Below, piece by piece: positions 1 through 8,254 of a stretch of DNA of 52,176 bases; within the stretch, counting starts at the first letter, position 1, and the number at the start of each line of letters is the position of its first letter. Origin of the DNA: JBBPYR01 sp038199755 (GTDB taxonomy: Bacteria; Chloroflexota; Ktedonobacteria; Ktedonobacterales; Ktedonobacteraceae); assembly GCA_038199755.1 (NCBI GenBank), contig JBBPYR010000177.1, positions 1-52,176 on the forward strand, in the 5' to 3' direction. The notes beneath the pieces were generated by a model. That model searched no databases, was not told the DNA's origin, and saw only the letters and a program-made list of their open reading frames with translations. Position numbers and translations under genes: made by a program.

Positions 1-139
1 TGTTGGGAAGTGGGGTATCATCCCGTACAATGACGGTCCCTGTATCTAATTGGTAGGCATCAAGCTTTCCTGCTTTCCACCAACGAAAAGCAGTCTTGTA
101 ACTGATGCCCATTTTTTTAGCGTAAACACTTAATCTCAT
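1..139 (-). CDS. IS607-family serine recombinase TnpA, N-terminal part (runs off the window)
   Basis: The minus strand read from the ATG at 139 gives about 46 residues that form a MerR-like helix-turn-helix. It contains 'MGISYKTAFRWWKAGKLDA', the characteristic start of IS607-family TnpA (family knowledge). The catalytic serine recombinase domain would lie beyond base 1 and is not visible. The gene sits about 55 bases inside the element end that interrupts the neighbouring MFS gene and is transcribed in the same direction as that gene. In IS607 elements this protein catalyses transposition, often with a TnpB gene downstream; neither the catalytic half nor tnpB can be confirmed here. A plain MerR-type excisionase is the main alternative, but the wording of the helix strongly favours IS607. 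Confidence 0.85.
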   Translation of the reverse strand, partial: MRLSVYAKKMGISYKTAFRWWKAGKLDAYQLDTGTVIVRDDTPLPN

Positions 140-197
140 AGAAACATAATAGCATAAAAGGGAATAAATGTCAATATTCATTGTTACTATTTACATC
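1..197 (-). mobile_element. Left end of an IS607-family insertion sequence
   Basis: The MFS frame read on the minus strand is normal up to about base 198. It then runs into non-homologous sequence that stops three codons later, and the TnpA start follows. The junction lies at a GG dinucleotide on the minus strand (197-198), and IS607 elements are known to insert at GG. The element continues beyond base 1, so its far end, its length and any tnpB are unknown. The exact junction could be off by a few bases because the undisrupted target is not visible. Confidence 0.7.
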
Positions 198-624
198 CCA
201 TCACCAGCCCACGACGTTCCACAAACCAGCGATTAGCAACAATCGCTCCGAGTACAGAGGCCAATGAACCAGTCGCCAGCCCGACCATTACGCCCCACAA
301 GAGGTCTAATTGCCAAGGTGCATGCATCAGCGTCGTCAGCGCGGACGCGACCGCAACGAGCAACAGTGCTAACAGGATCACGCGGCGCACACCGAAACGT
401 TCCATGAAGGCGGCGGCGAAGGGTCCGCTCAAGCCATATAAGAGAAGATTTATTGAAATTGCTAACGAAATAGTGGCGGTACTCCAACCAAACTCATGCT
501 CCAGCGGCACGATCAGCACACCAGGAGTAGAACGCATTCCAGCACCAATAAGTAAGACAAGAAAGGTAACGGTGGCAATAATCCAAGCATAATGGAGACG
601 CGGACGGGTCGGGTTCGTGGTCAT
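187..624 (-). pseudogene. MFS transporter, 5' fragment truncated by the IS607 element
   Basis: From the ATG at 624, preceded by a GAGAGGAAG ribosome binding site, about 143 residues match the start of a 12-helix major facilitator. There are four hydrophobic helices and an 'FGVRR' loop between helices 2 and 3, typical of MFS. The last native residues are 'RGLVMG'; two foreign codons and TAG follow. MFS proteins are usually near 400 residues, so roughly two thirds is missing from this side of the insertion. The remainder may lie beyond the element outside the window. The substrate cannot be inferred, and the fragment is unlikely to transport. The 182 bases separating it from the next gene (625-806) are a divergent spacer where I see no convincing promoter pair. 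Confidence 0.8.
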
Positions 625-806
625 GTATGGCTTCCTCTCAAAGGCTCATTTGATACTCACAGCATAGCATACAATCTTCTATAACTCATGAGCAACCACT
701 AATATTCCTTTGACAGGTTTTATCATCACTAGCAAACATTCTTTTTTGGGAGCGTGTTGCCGATACAAATAGATAGAAATACATTGCTCAACAAAGGAGA
801 GACCTC

Positions 807-2144
807 GTGACCAACCAGACCCTCGATATGCCTTTGATGCCCTTGATACCCCCTGAAATCTCACATAATTCACAAAGTACAGCTATACAAGCGGAAACAC
901 AACAAATCTTTTACAGCGTCGGCGTGATGGCCTATAACGAAGAGTCGAACATTCAGCGCACGCTACGAGCCATCGTCGAGCAGGAAAGTCAGAAAACGTG
1001 CCTGACAGAGATCATTGTCGTAGCCAGTGGCTGCACCGATGGCACTGTTTCCGTTGTAGAGAAATATATTGAAACGGAACCACGTGTACGCTTGATCGTG
1101 CAAGAACGCCGCGAGGGAAAAGCCTCCGCCATCAATCTCTTTCTCCAGCAGGCGACCAGCCCGATACTCGTGCTCGTGGGAGCGGATACCATTCCAGAGA
1201 AAGTGGCCTTGGAGCGGCTGTGCATCCATTTCGCGGACACGACCGTCGGTATGGTAGGAGCACGTCCAGTCCCTGTGAACGATCAGGACACCTTCACAGG
1301 GCACGCGGTCCATATGCTATGGCGATTGCACGACAGTATGGCACGCCGTTCTCCCAAGCTCGGCGAGGTGGTGGCCTTTCGCAATGTCGTCCAATCCATT
1401 CCCACTGATACCGCCGTCGATGAGATTTCCATTCAGGCGAGTATCGCACGGCACAACTTAGGTATGGTTTACGTGCCCGATGCCCTGGTGTATAACAAAG
1501 GGCCAGTGACGGTGCGCGATTTTCTTTCACAGCGCCGCCGCATTTACGCTGGACATCTCCAGGTACTCGCGAAAGAGCAGTTTGAAGCACCCACCATGGG
1601 GGTGGGAGCCATCTTCCGCGCGCTCATCGAAAATGCTCCCTATACGCTCAGCACTCCCAAACAGGTATGCTGGACCATAGGCACGATTGTGCTGGAAGCG
1701 TTCGCACGCGTACAGGGACGCTATGATGTAGCGCGTCGTCGCTCACATCATGTGTGGCAAGCGGTTACATCCACCAAGCAGATTGAGGATGAACAGCGGA
1801 AACTACGACGCATATGCAACACACAGAGCGTTGTTGTCTTCCAGGTTACTCGTGTGGGCGGCGAACAAGATGGCCTCTTACGAAAACGTGAGGATAGAAA
1901 TTCGCTACGCATCCTGCGTAAACTGCTTCCAATACTCCGTGAACATATCCGTAAGGATGATCTCTTGAGCATTCATGGCAACGACACACTGCTCGTGCTC
2001 TTGAATGCCGAGGCGAGCGGAGCGGAATTAATTGCGATGCGCTTGAAACATATCATGGAGTCACAGCAGATTCCTTTAGGCAAGGGATTAATGGCCGTTC
2101 CCCAGGTGCGCTATCAGGCAACTTCCTTCGCAGAAGAACAGTAA
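807..2144 (+). CDS. Family 2 glycosyltransferase with degenerate GGDEF-like C-terminal domain
   Basis: The GTG start at 807 follows AAAGGAGAG at good spacing and gives 445 residues. Residues about 36-280 form a GT-A fold family 2 glycosyltransferase: 'VGVMAYNEE' at the nucleotide-binding start, an acidic 'GADT' at 125-128 in the place of the DxD metal-binding motif, and 'QRRRIYAGH' at 242-250, resembling the processive QxxRW region. Residues about 335-430 look like a diguanylate cyclase fold in which the GGDEF signature has become G391-N-D-T-L, so cyclase activity is not expected. Sugar donor and acceptor are unknown. There is no clear transmembrane segment, so the protein is probably cytoplasmic or membrane-peripheral. 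The GGDEF-like assignment is my inference from spacing and hydrophobic pattern and is less secure than the glycosyltransferase call. Confidence 0.8.
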   Translation: MTNQTLDMPLMPLIPPEISHNSQSTAIQAETQQIFYSVGVMAYNEESNIQRTLRAIVEQESQKTCLTEIIVVASGCTDGTVSVVEKYIETEPRVRLIVQERREGKASAINLFLQQATSPILVLVGADTIPEKVALERLCIHFADTTVGMVGARPVPVNDQDTFTGHAVHMLWRLHDSMARRSPKLGEVVAFRNVVQSIPTDTAVDEISIQASIARHNLGMVYVPDALVYNKGPVTVRDFLSQRRRIYAGHLQVLAKEQFEAPTMGVGAIFRALIENAPYTLSTPKQVCWTIGTIVLEAFARVQGRYDVARRRSHHVWQAVTSTKQIEDEQRKLRRICNTQSVVVFQVTRVGGEQDGLLRKREDRNSLRILRKLLPILREHIRKDDLLSIHGNDTLLVLLNAEASGAELIAMRLKHIMESQQIPLGKGLMAVPQVRYQATSFAEEQ

Positions 2145-2154
2145 CGCACATCGT

Positions 2155-2186
2155 GAACGGGCCGCGAGGTTACTCGCGACCCGTTC
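2155..2186. terminator. Hairpin between convergent genes
   Basis: GAACGGG (2155-2161) pairs with CCCGTTC (2180-2186) and CGCGAG (2163-2168) pairs with CTCGCG (2173-2178), with one mismatch and a 4-base loop. It begins 11 bases after the glycosyltransferase stop and faces the end of the S9 peptidase. There is no clear T-run, so it is a probable bidirectional terminator rather than a canonical one. Confidence 0.6.
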
Positions 2187-2212
2187 AGTCACTGCCCAGC
2201 CTTTATCAACTA

Positions 2213-4045
2213 CTATGAGCCAATATGTTCGTCCAAAAAACGCGCAATCGCGGGATACGCAATCAAACGATTGGCACGCTTGACGAGGCCGTGGCCCTCA
2301 TCTGCAAAGCGTAGGTAGTCTACCGGAACATTGCGGGCTCGCAGGGCTGCCACTATCTGCTCAGCCTCGCCCACGGGTACACGCGGATCGTTTGCTCCAT
2401 GCACGACGAACATAGGTGCTTTCATGCGCTCTACATGGCGGATGGGCGAAATCTGCTCCAAAAACTCGCGGTCATGTTCCAGACTACCATATTCGGTCTC
2501 GCGCAGCTTGCGCCGCCACGGGCCCGTATTCTCCAGGAAGGTGACAAAGTTGGCAATGCCCACAATATCAACGCCCGCCGCCCACAAATCGGGATAAGTC
2601 GTCACCGCGGATAACACCATGAAGCCGCCATAGCTGCCACCCATCACGGCGATCCGCTGCGGGTCAGCGATGCCGCTCTCTCGCAGCCAGAGTGCCGCAT
2701 ATTGCAGATCATTGACGGAATCCATGCGTAATCGCACATCGTCGAGGCTTTGATACTCATAGCCATAGCCGGTGCTACCGCGTACATTGGGGGCCAGCAC
2801 ACCATAGCCACGCGAGACAAGATACTGGATCACAGCGTTAAAGGTTGGCAGCGACTGCCCCTCTGGTCCACCATGCACATACACCACAACAGGCAGATGA
2901 TGCTGTTCTCCACGTGGCAAGTAGAGGAAGGCAGGAATTTCGCGTCCGTCAAAGGTGGGATAGCGCACCACAGTAGGCCTGACAAAGGCGTTACGTGGGA
3001 TACCACCCAGCGCGCTCTGCGTCGCACGCCAGATAATGCTCTGCTCAACATCCCATATCCAGACATCGGAAGAGTCATCTGCCGTTACAAACGTGATAGC
3101 AAGGAGCTGCCCATCCTGTGACCACTGTATTTCGTTAATCACCCCTCCTGGCAGAGTTGGCGTTGGCAATGACTTTTGCGCACCCCATCCCTGCGAGACA
3201 TCAAAGATTTCGAGCAACGAATAGCCATCCTCGTTGATCACCGTGGCAAGGTGTTTGCCATCAGAGCTGACGGCAAGCCTTTCCACATCCCATATAGTAT
3301 CGCTGAGATAGGTCAATTCTGTTGTTGCCAGATCAAGATAGGCCAGGGAATGAAATTGGCGTTGGTAGTTACTGAGAAGATATAAGCCACGTCGATCAGC
3401 CGACCAAGCGGCTGCCTCAAACCAGGCCGGACCAGTCGTGTCGAGCGCGGGCGTCAATAGCCGCTCTTCTCCCGTATCCAGATCGAACAGCCACAACTGA
3501 TTACGGGTATTGGTTTCGACGCGCAGCATAATGAGGTGTTTGCCATCGGGAGAGTAACGCACACCAGCGATCGTCACATCCCGAACAAGCACAGGCTTGA
3601 CTTCGCCGCTCTGCATGTTGCGCTCGTAGACATCAAAGTAACGAGCATCGCGCTCATTGCTGGCATACGCAATGCGCTCACCATCAGGCGACCAATCACC
3701 AAACTGATAAATCACCTCTGGCTTATCCGTCAAGGGCACAAACGAAGAACCATCACCGCTCAAGGCAAATAATTGTGTGCGCTCATTGCCGCCAACATCC
3801 GCCGACACCAATAGCGTATTCCCCTTGGGTGAAAAGGCAGCACCAGCAACCCGCTCAGCGCGAAAGGTTAATTGCTCAGGCCAGGAGGGACGCGCCAAAT
3901 GCATGTCAACAGGCACACGCCATACCTCCGCCACGCCCGTGATATCAGTCAAAAAACTGACCTGTCTGCCATCGGGGGAAAAGCTTGGCCCATAGGCCAT
4001 ACGGACATTCAAGTACCGCTCAAAACTGTAGATTTCGCTTGCCAT
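2213..4045 (-). CDS. S9 family prolyl oligopeptidase / acylaminoacyl peptidase
   Basis: 610 residues from the ATG at 4045. Residues about 15-340 are a TolB-like beta-propeller with repeated 'SPDG' blades that would screen access to the active site. Residues about 360-610 are an alpha/beta hydrolase domain with 'HGGPEGQ' at the oxyanion region. The catalytic triad is visible: Ser471 in 'GGSYGG', Asp553 in 'NDPRVP' and His585 in 'DEGHG'. The family cleaves short peptides or removes acylated N-terminal residues. No signal peptide is visible, so it should be cytoplasmic. It lies downstream of the amylosucrase on the same strand with an 85-base gap and may be co-transcribed, though no functional link is obvious. 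Length is normal for the family. Confidence 0.93.
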   Translation of the reverse strand: MASEIYSFERYLNVRMAYGPSFSPDGRQVSFLTDITGVAEVWRVPVDMHLARPSWPEQLTFRAERVAGAAFSPKGNTLLVSADVGGNERTQLFALSGDGSSFVPLTDKPEVIYQFGDWSPDGERIAYASNERDARYFDVYERNMQSGEVKPVLVRDVTIAGVRYSPDGKHLIMLRVETNTRNQLWLFDLDTGEERLLTPALDTTGPAWFEAAAWSADRRGLYLLSNYQRQFHSLAYLDLATTELTYLSDTIWDVERLAVSSDGKHLATVINEDGYSLLEIFDVSQGWGAQKSLPTPTLPGGVINEIQWSQDGQLLAITFVTADDSSDVWIWDVEQSIIWRATQSALGGIPRNAFVRPTVVRYPTFDGREIPAFLYLPRGEQHHLPVVVYVHGGPEGQSLPTFNAVIQYLVSRGYGVLAPNVRGSTGYGYEYQSLDDVRLRMDSVNDLQYAALWLRESGIADPQRIAVMGGSYGGFMVLSAVTTYPDLWAAGVDIVGIANFVTFLENTGPWRRKLRETEYGSLEHDREFLEQISPIRHVERMKAPMFVVHGANDPRVPVGEAEQIVAALRARNVPVDYLRFADEGHGLVKRANRLIAYPAIARFLDEHIGS

Positions 4046-4130
4046 CTATGCAATCCTCATGCTTCTATTCATGCTTTCGTGCTCTTCGTGCTCTAAAAGA
4101 GACACCATATCGCTCAATTATAGCACTCCC

Positions 4131-6041
4131 CTAATTCATAGCATGGCTGTGTAACCAGACCAAGCCATAGGGCGGGAGTGTTAATGACCCTGCCCTCTCA
4201 TAGTGGGTGTCCGTCAGCAGATCGGTTACACGCTCGCTCTCCACGAAACGACGCAGTTCTATTGCTTGTGGCGAGGCACTGAAATTGACCGCGACGTATA
4301 CCGCTTGCTGCTCCAGCTGGCGTTTAAATAGTACGATGTGGTCGTAGCCGCAATCGAGCCAGATGGTAGGTTGGCTTGCCGCAAAAATAGGATGTGTCTT
4401 GCGTAACGCGATCATTTTTTGCAGCGAGCGAAAGATACGACTAGCAATCGTAGAGGGATCATGCCGTTGCCAGAGCGTAGTCAGGTCTGCAAAGGGGCGG
4501 TGGACCCAGCGGTTGTCACCCGCCTTTGACGCATCTTGCTGAAAGCGATAATCATTGAGTGTTCCAACCTCGTCACCAAGATACAATAAAGGAATACCAC
4601 CGACAGCCAAGACTACACCCATCATCGCCTGAATGCGCTCGATGGCGATATTGATCCCCTCTGCATTACCGTTACGCACCGATTGTTCCAGGCCAGCCAA
4701 CGAAGCGGTTGTGCCACAAATACGCATATCTCCTGTGCGCGCATTATAGCCAAAGGGCAGGCCAACGGCAAAACTTCCCTCTGCATGACCAGTGTAGAAA
4801 GCGTTCAGGAAAATGCGATGGATGCCGCCGTCAATGCCAATTTCGGCACAATCTTCATTGGCAAAGCCCCAGCCGATGTCATCATGGCTACGCACATAAT
4901 TCACCCAGGCAGTGTTCTCGGGGATAGCAAAGCGTTTGATCATACTATGCTGTAACAATCGTGTCCATCCGGTAGCCAGTGCCTCCCACAATAAGACCAT
5001 CAGCAGAGGATTGTAGCTGATGGCACATTCCCGACCAATATATTTCGCGATTTCATCAGGATGCACAATTGCCTCAGCCTTAAAAATCATAGCAGGCGCG
5101 GCAACCTGCACCAGCAGATTGAACGCAGCCAGAATATCATGTGCCTGTGGGAGGTTTTCACAATTAGTGCCCATTTCCTTCCAAAGAAAAGGAGCGGCAT
5201 CAATGCGCAACACTTCTACACCCTGATTCGCCAGAAAGAGCACCTCGCCCAACATCGCGTTAAAGAGGGCGGGATTAGCATAATTGAGGTCCCATTGATA
5301 GGTATGGAAGGTCGTCCAAACCCAACGTTGTAGCTCTGGCACATAGGTGAAATTGCCAGGTGCCTGCTCAGGAAAAATCTCGCGCAAGGTTTGTTCATAG
5401 CGTTTGGGCAAGGTATCATCAGGGAACATGCGATAATAGTCTTGATAGAGCGGATCGCCCGCCTTCGCACGTAAGGCCCACTCATGCTCATCCGAGGTAT
5501 GGTTCATCACCATGTCTAACACCAAACTGATGCCGTGGGCACGCAGTTCCGCAGCAAGGTCAGACAATTCCGTCATCGTCCCCAGTTGGGGGCGCACCTC
5601 ACGAAAACTACTTACAGCATAGCCACCATCGTTAAACATAGTGGGTGAGCGGAAAAGCGGCATTAAATGCAGATAGGTCAGGCCGAGTTCCTGAAAATAA
5701 GGGATACGTGAACGAATGCCCGCCAGCGAAATCGCATAGAGATCGACGTAACAAACACCACCCACCATACGTTCGTGTTGGAACCAGTTCGCATCACGGC
5801 TAGCATCGAGTGCATGCAACGTTAAAGGTCGTGCGATGAAGGCATTTGCTACCGTGATAAGGATTTGCTCTACCTGCTCGGCAAAATCGGCTCGTTCACC
5901 ATACAGCCCCAACAACAGATCGTGCAGCGTGGCGAACCGCTCCTCAAGTCGTGTCAAAAAGACCGTGCGCTCTCCACTATCTGTAAATAGTGCAGCCAAA
6001 CGTGAGCGCAACGCTTGCCACATATCTTGTGATACATCCAT
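4131..6041 (-). CDS. Amylosucrase (GH13 family)
   Basis: This is a 636-residue GH13 enzyme numbered from the ATG at 6041. A TTG three codons upstream is possible, but it lies only 3 bases after GGAGG, whereas the ATG has a spacing of about 12. Catalytic residues are visible: Asp281 nucleophile in 'RIDAAPF', Glu323 acid/base in 'FKAEAI' and Asp387 in 'VRSHDDIGW'. The HDDIGW motif is typical of amylosucrases rather than plain alpha-amylases. An N-terminal helical domain (about 1-85) and a C-terminal beta domain fit the family length of about 630-650. Amylosucrase makes alpha-1,4-glucan from sucrose and releases fructose; sucrose hydrolysis or isomerisation are alternatives. It has no signal peptide. 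It is divergent from the ArsR/MFS operon and followed by the S9 peptidase. Confidence 0.88.
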   Translation of the reverse strand: MDVSQDMWQALRSRLAALFTDSGERTVFLTRLEERFATLHDLLLGLYGERADFAEQVEQILITVANAFIARPLTLHALDASRDANWFQHERMVGGVCYVDLYAISLAGIRSRIPYFQELGLTYLHLMPLFRSPTMFNDGGYAVSSFREVRPQLGTMTELSDLAAELRAHGISLVLDMVMNHTSDEHEWALRAKAGDPLYQDYYRMFPDDTLPKRYEQTLREIFPEQAPGNFTYVPELQRWVWTTFHTYQWDLNYANPALFNAMLGEVLFLANQGVEVLRIDAAPFLWKEMGTNCENLPQAHDILAAFNLLVQVAAPAMIFKAEAIVHPDEIAKYIGRECAISYNPLLMVLLWEALATGWTRLLQHSMIKRFAIPENTAWVNYVRSHDDIGWGFANEDCAEIGIDGGIHRIFLNAFYTGHAEGSFAVGLPFGYNARTGDMRICGTTASLAGLEQSVRNGNAEGINIAIERIQAMMGVVLAVGGIPLLYLGDEVGTLNDYRFQQDASKAGDNRWVHRPFADLTTLWQRHDPSTIASRIFRSLQKMIALRKTHPIFAASQPTIWLDCGYDHIVLFKRQLEQQAVYVAVNFSASPQAIELRRFVESERVTDLLTDTHYERAGSLTLPPYGLVWLHSHAMN

Positions 6042-6127
6042 AAAAATCAACAGCCTCCATACAAAAAATAGGACGCGGGTCTACTCGCAAAAAAGCCTGC
6101 ACTCCTTTTTATGAGCACTATCCGTCC

Positions 6128-6156
6128 TTGACAATGCTCTTTCTTCGTGCTATATT
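6128..6156 (+). promoter_or_regulatory. Sigma-70-type promoter for the ArsR/MFS operon
   Basis: A perfect TTGACA (6128-6133), a 17-base spacer and TATATT (6151-6156) place transcription start near 6163. This position rules out regulator start codons upstream of 6163. Confidence 0.75.
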
Positions 6157-6162
6157 TCCAGA

Positions 6163-6203
6163 ACGTACTGTTTTTACCGTACGAACAACAGGTAACGTAC
6201 GTA
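6163..6203 (+). promoter_or_regulatory. Possible operator with three CGTAC repeats
   Basis: ACGTAC at 6163-6168, CCGTACG at 6177-6183 and AACGTACGTA at 6194-6203 lie just downstream of the predicted transcription start. That is a typical place for an autoregulating ArsR-type repressor to bind. The repeats are seen directly; their role is inference. Confidence 0.4.
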
Positions 6204-6227
6204 GTGGATGTGAAATACAGGAGCACC

Positions 6228-6899
6228 TTGCATTTAGCCATTGAAAGAGACAGTGTAATGATATCACCACAACCCGACGGGGAAGAAGTTCTCTCCGACG
6301 ATATCCCGGTAACTATGCCACAGCTGCCATTGGAACTGTTTGTTACCACGCCTCAACAGTTCAAGGCCATCGGCGACCCGACGCGTTCGCGCATCCTCGC
6401 GATTATTCGCCATCGACCGGCAACGGCCAAACAGATTGCAAACACGCTCAAGATAGCACCCGGCACCATAGGACATCATTTGCAGGTGCTAGAAGCGGCA
6501 GGGTTAGCGCAAGTGGTTGCCCGTCGCCTCACCCACGGCATCATTGCGAAATATTACACACGTACAGCACGTATCTTCAAGTTCGATTTTGCGCCCGAAG
6601 TGCGCGGCAATATGTCGGTTGCGTTAGATATTATCAGCAAAGTGCGCGATGAATTGGCTGAATCCATTTCCGCCTATGGAGATACAGCCACCACAAATGG
6701 GGAAGACGGCCTCTGCCAGGTTGGTTTTCCGCATACGCGTCTCTCTGCGGAACGCGCCCAAGAGTATAGCCAGCGTCTACAGACACTGATTCACGATTTT
6801 TTAAGTGAGCCTGACGATCCGCACGGGCAAATCTATGGCTTAGGTATAGCACTCTTGCTGGCACCCCCCTATATGCAAGACGATACACAAAGGAGCTGA
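6228..6899 (+). CDS. ArsR-family winged-helix transcriptional regulator
   Basis: The HTH_20/ArsR-type winged helix is clear in 'FKAIGDPTRSRILAII' followed by the recognition helix region 'TAKQIANTLKIAPGTIGHHL' and a wing. The C-terminal part, about 110 residues, is helical and unassigned. Two starts are plausible: TTG at 6228, which has AGGAG four bases upstream, and ATG at 6258 with a weaker site. Any start before 6163 is excluded by the promoter. The cysteine pairs used for metal sensing in classic ArsR are absent from the recognition helix, so the ligand is unknown and may be a compound exported by the MFS protein. That gene starts 5 bases after this stop, which indicates an operon and probable autoregulation through the CGTAC repeats. 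Confidence 0.87.
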   Translation: MHLAIERDSVMISPQPDGEEVLSDDIPVTMPQLPLELFVTTPQQFKAIGDPTRSRILAIIRHRPATAKQIANTLKIAPGTIGHHLQVLEAAGLAQVVARRLTHGIIAKYYTRTARIFKFDFAPEVRGNMSVALDIISKVRDELAESISAYGDTATTNGEDGLCQVGFPHTRLSAERAQEYSQRLQTLIHDFLSEPDDPHGQIYGLGIALLLAPPYMQDDTQRS

Positions 6900-6904
6900 G
6901 TATC

Positions 6905-8215
6905 ATGGCTAGCACCCCTTCCACCAACACAACAGCACAAAAGCTAAGCGGCAACTTTTGGAAATATTGGACAGGGCAAACCATCTCTAACCTGGGCAGT
7001 TCCGTTACCGAATTTGCCCTGCCCCTGCTGGTTTACAAGTTGACAGGCTCTGCGCTCAACCTGGGTTTTGCCACAGCAGCTACCTTCTTACCCTACCTCC
7101 TCTTTGGCTTGTTTTTAGGAGCCTTTACCGATCGCGTAGACCGTAAACGCATGATGATTGCAGTTGATATTGGGCGTGCGCTGATTGTCGCCTCTATTCC
7201 GCTGCTCGCGGCCTTTGGCTTGTTTACCGTCTGGTGGATTTACGTTGTCAGTTTTGTCCATGCCACACTGACCATCTGTTTCGAATCGGGCCAGTTTGCC
7301 GCCATTCCCAGCCTGGTTGATCGCGATGATCTGGTGACGGCCAATGGACGCATTCAGGCCAGCTATTCCGCGGCGAGTGTGGCTGGCCCTGTCATGGCAG
7401 GCTTGCTAGTGGCAATCATGCCCATCTCTAATCTGATGCTTATTGACGCCCTTTCGTTTGTCCTTTCCGCCTTCTCGCTTGGCCTCATCACGAGCAGTTT
7501 TAATAGCGCACCAGAAGAGGGAAAAAAGCGAGCGAGTATCGGCAGAGATGTGATTGAGGGTCTGCGTTATGTGCTGGGGCATCCTGTCCTACGCAATATT
7601 TCTATCATGATGGCTCTTGTAAATCTGATCGCAACCACCAGCTTTGCACAAATCGTGCTATTTGCGAAGGTGCAACTGCACGCGAACGATACCCAAGTGA
7701 GCTTACTTTTTTCAGGGGGGAGCATCGGCATCGTGGTTCTTTCCTTGCTGGCTGGCCCATTACGCAAAAGGTTTTCCTTCAGCAGGGTGGCACTTGGTGC
7801 GCTGATGCTAGAAGGGCTCTTAGGCATCGTGTTTGCATTCATGCATTTCTACTGGGTTGCGCTTGTACTCTGGTCCATTATGAGCGGGTTAGGCATCCTC
7901 TTCAACATCAACACGGGCAGTTTGCGTCAAGCGATTGTACCAAACAACATGCTAGGGCGCGTTATCAGCATTGCAAGCGTGCTCGCATGGTCAGCGATTC
8001 CGATCGGTTCGATAGCCGGGGGTATTGCCGTCACCACAACACACAACGTGACCTTGGTCTATGCCGTTATCGGTGCGCTCGTCTTCCTCATCCCTTTCGG
8101 CTTCTCATTTACCGCACTCGGGCACGCTGACCGTTACCTGCCCAAAAAAGAGGAGCAACTGGAAACGACACAAGAGGAGCAGCAACTGGAGAATACGGCC
8201 ACTGAAACGGTGTAG
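6905..8215 (+). CDS. MFS transporter (MFS_3-like drug or siderophore exporter type)
   Basis: 436 residues with about 12 hydrophobic helices. The signature loop 'GAFTDRVDRKRMM' lies between helices 2 and 3. AAAGGAG stands 9 bases before the ATG. The opening 'NFWKYWTGQTISNLGSSV' resembles the enterobactin exporter/macrolide-efflux branch (MFS_3), so export of a small toxic or secondary compound driven by the proton gradient is likely, but the substrate is not identifiable. It is co-transcribed with the ArsR-type regulator. The hydrophilic C-terminal tail is rich in Glu and Gln. Its last codons form one arm of the 20-bp terminator stem, so the tail sequence ENTATETV is constrained by RNA structure. 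Confidence 0.9.
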   Translation: MASTPSTNTTAQKLSGNFWKYWTGQTISNLGSSVTEFALPLLVYKLTGSALNLGFATAATFLPYLLFGLFLGAFTDRVDRKRMMIAVDIGRALIVASIPLLAAFGLFTVWWIYVVSFVHATLTICFESGQFAAIPSLVDRDDLVTANGRIQASYSAASVAGPVMAGLLVAIMPISNLMLIDALSFVLSAFSLGLITSSFNSAPEEGKKRASIGRDVIEGLRYVLGHPVLRNISIMMALVNLIATTSFAQIVLFAKVQLHANDTQVSLLFSGGSIGIVVLSLLAGPLRKRFSFSRVALGALMLEGLLGIVFAFMHFYWVALVLWSIMSGLGILFNINTGSLRQAIVPNNMLGRVISIASVLAWSAIPIGSIAGGIAVTTTHNVTLVYAVIGALVFLIPFGFSFTALGHADRYLPKKEEQLETTQEEQQLENTATETV

Positions 8216-8240
8216 TATTGCCGTTTCAGTGGCCGTATTC
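8191..8240. terminator. Perfect 20-bp inverted repeat overlapping the MFS stop codon
   Basis: The arms at 8191-8210 and 8221-8240 are exact reverse complements around a 10-base loop (8211-8220) that contains the TAG stop. It lies between the convergent MFS and TPR genes. There is no U-tract, so it probably works as a bidirectional transcript end. Confidence 0.75.
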
Positions 8241-8254
8241 CCATGCCCCACCCG

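Noticed and set aside
679..873. Small minus-strand frame across the start of the glycosyltransferase gene
   Set aside because: It overlaps the ribosome binding site and start of a clear gene and has no domain or upstream signal.
6147..6227. Upstream extension of the ArsR-type regulator to 6147
   Set aside because: This start lies between the -35 and -10 boxes of the best promoter, so it would not be on the transcript.
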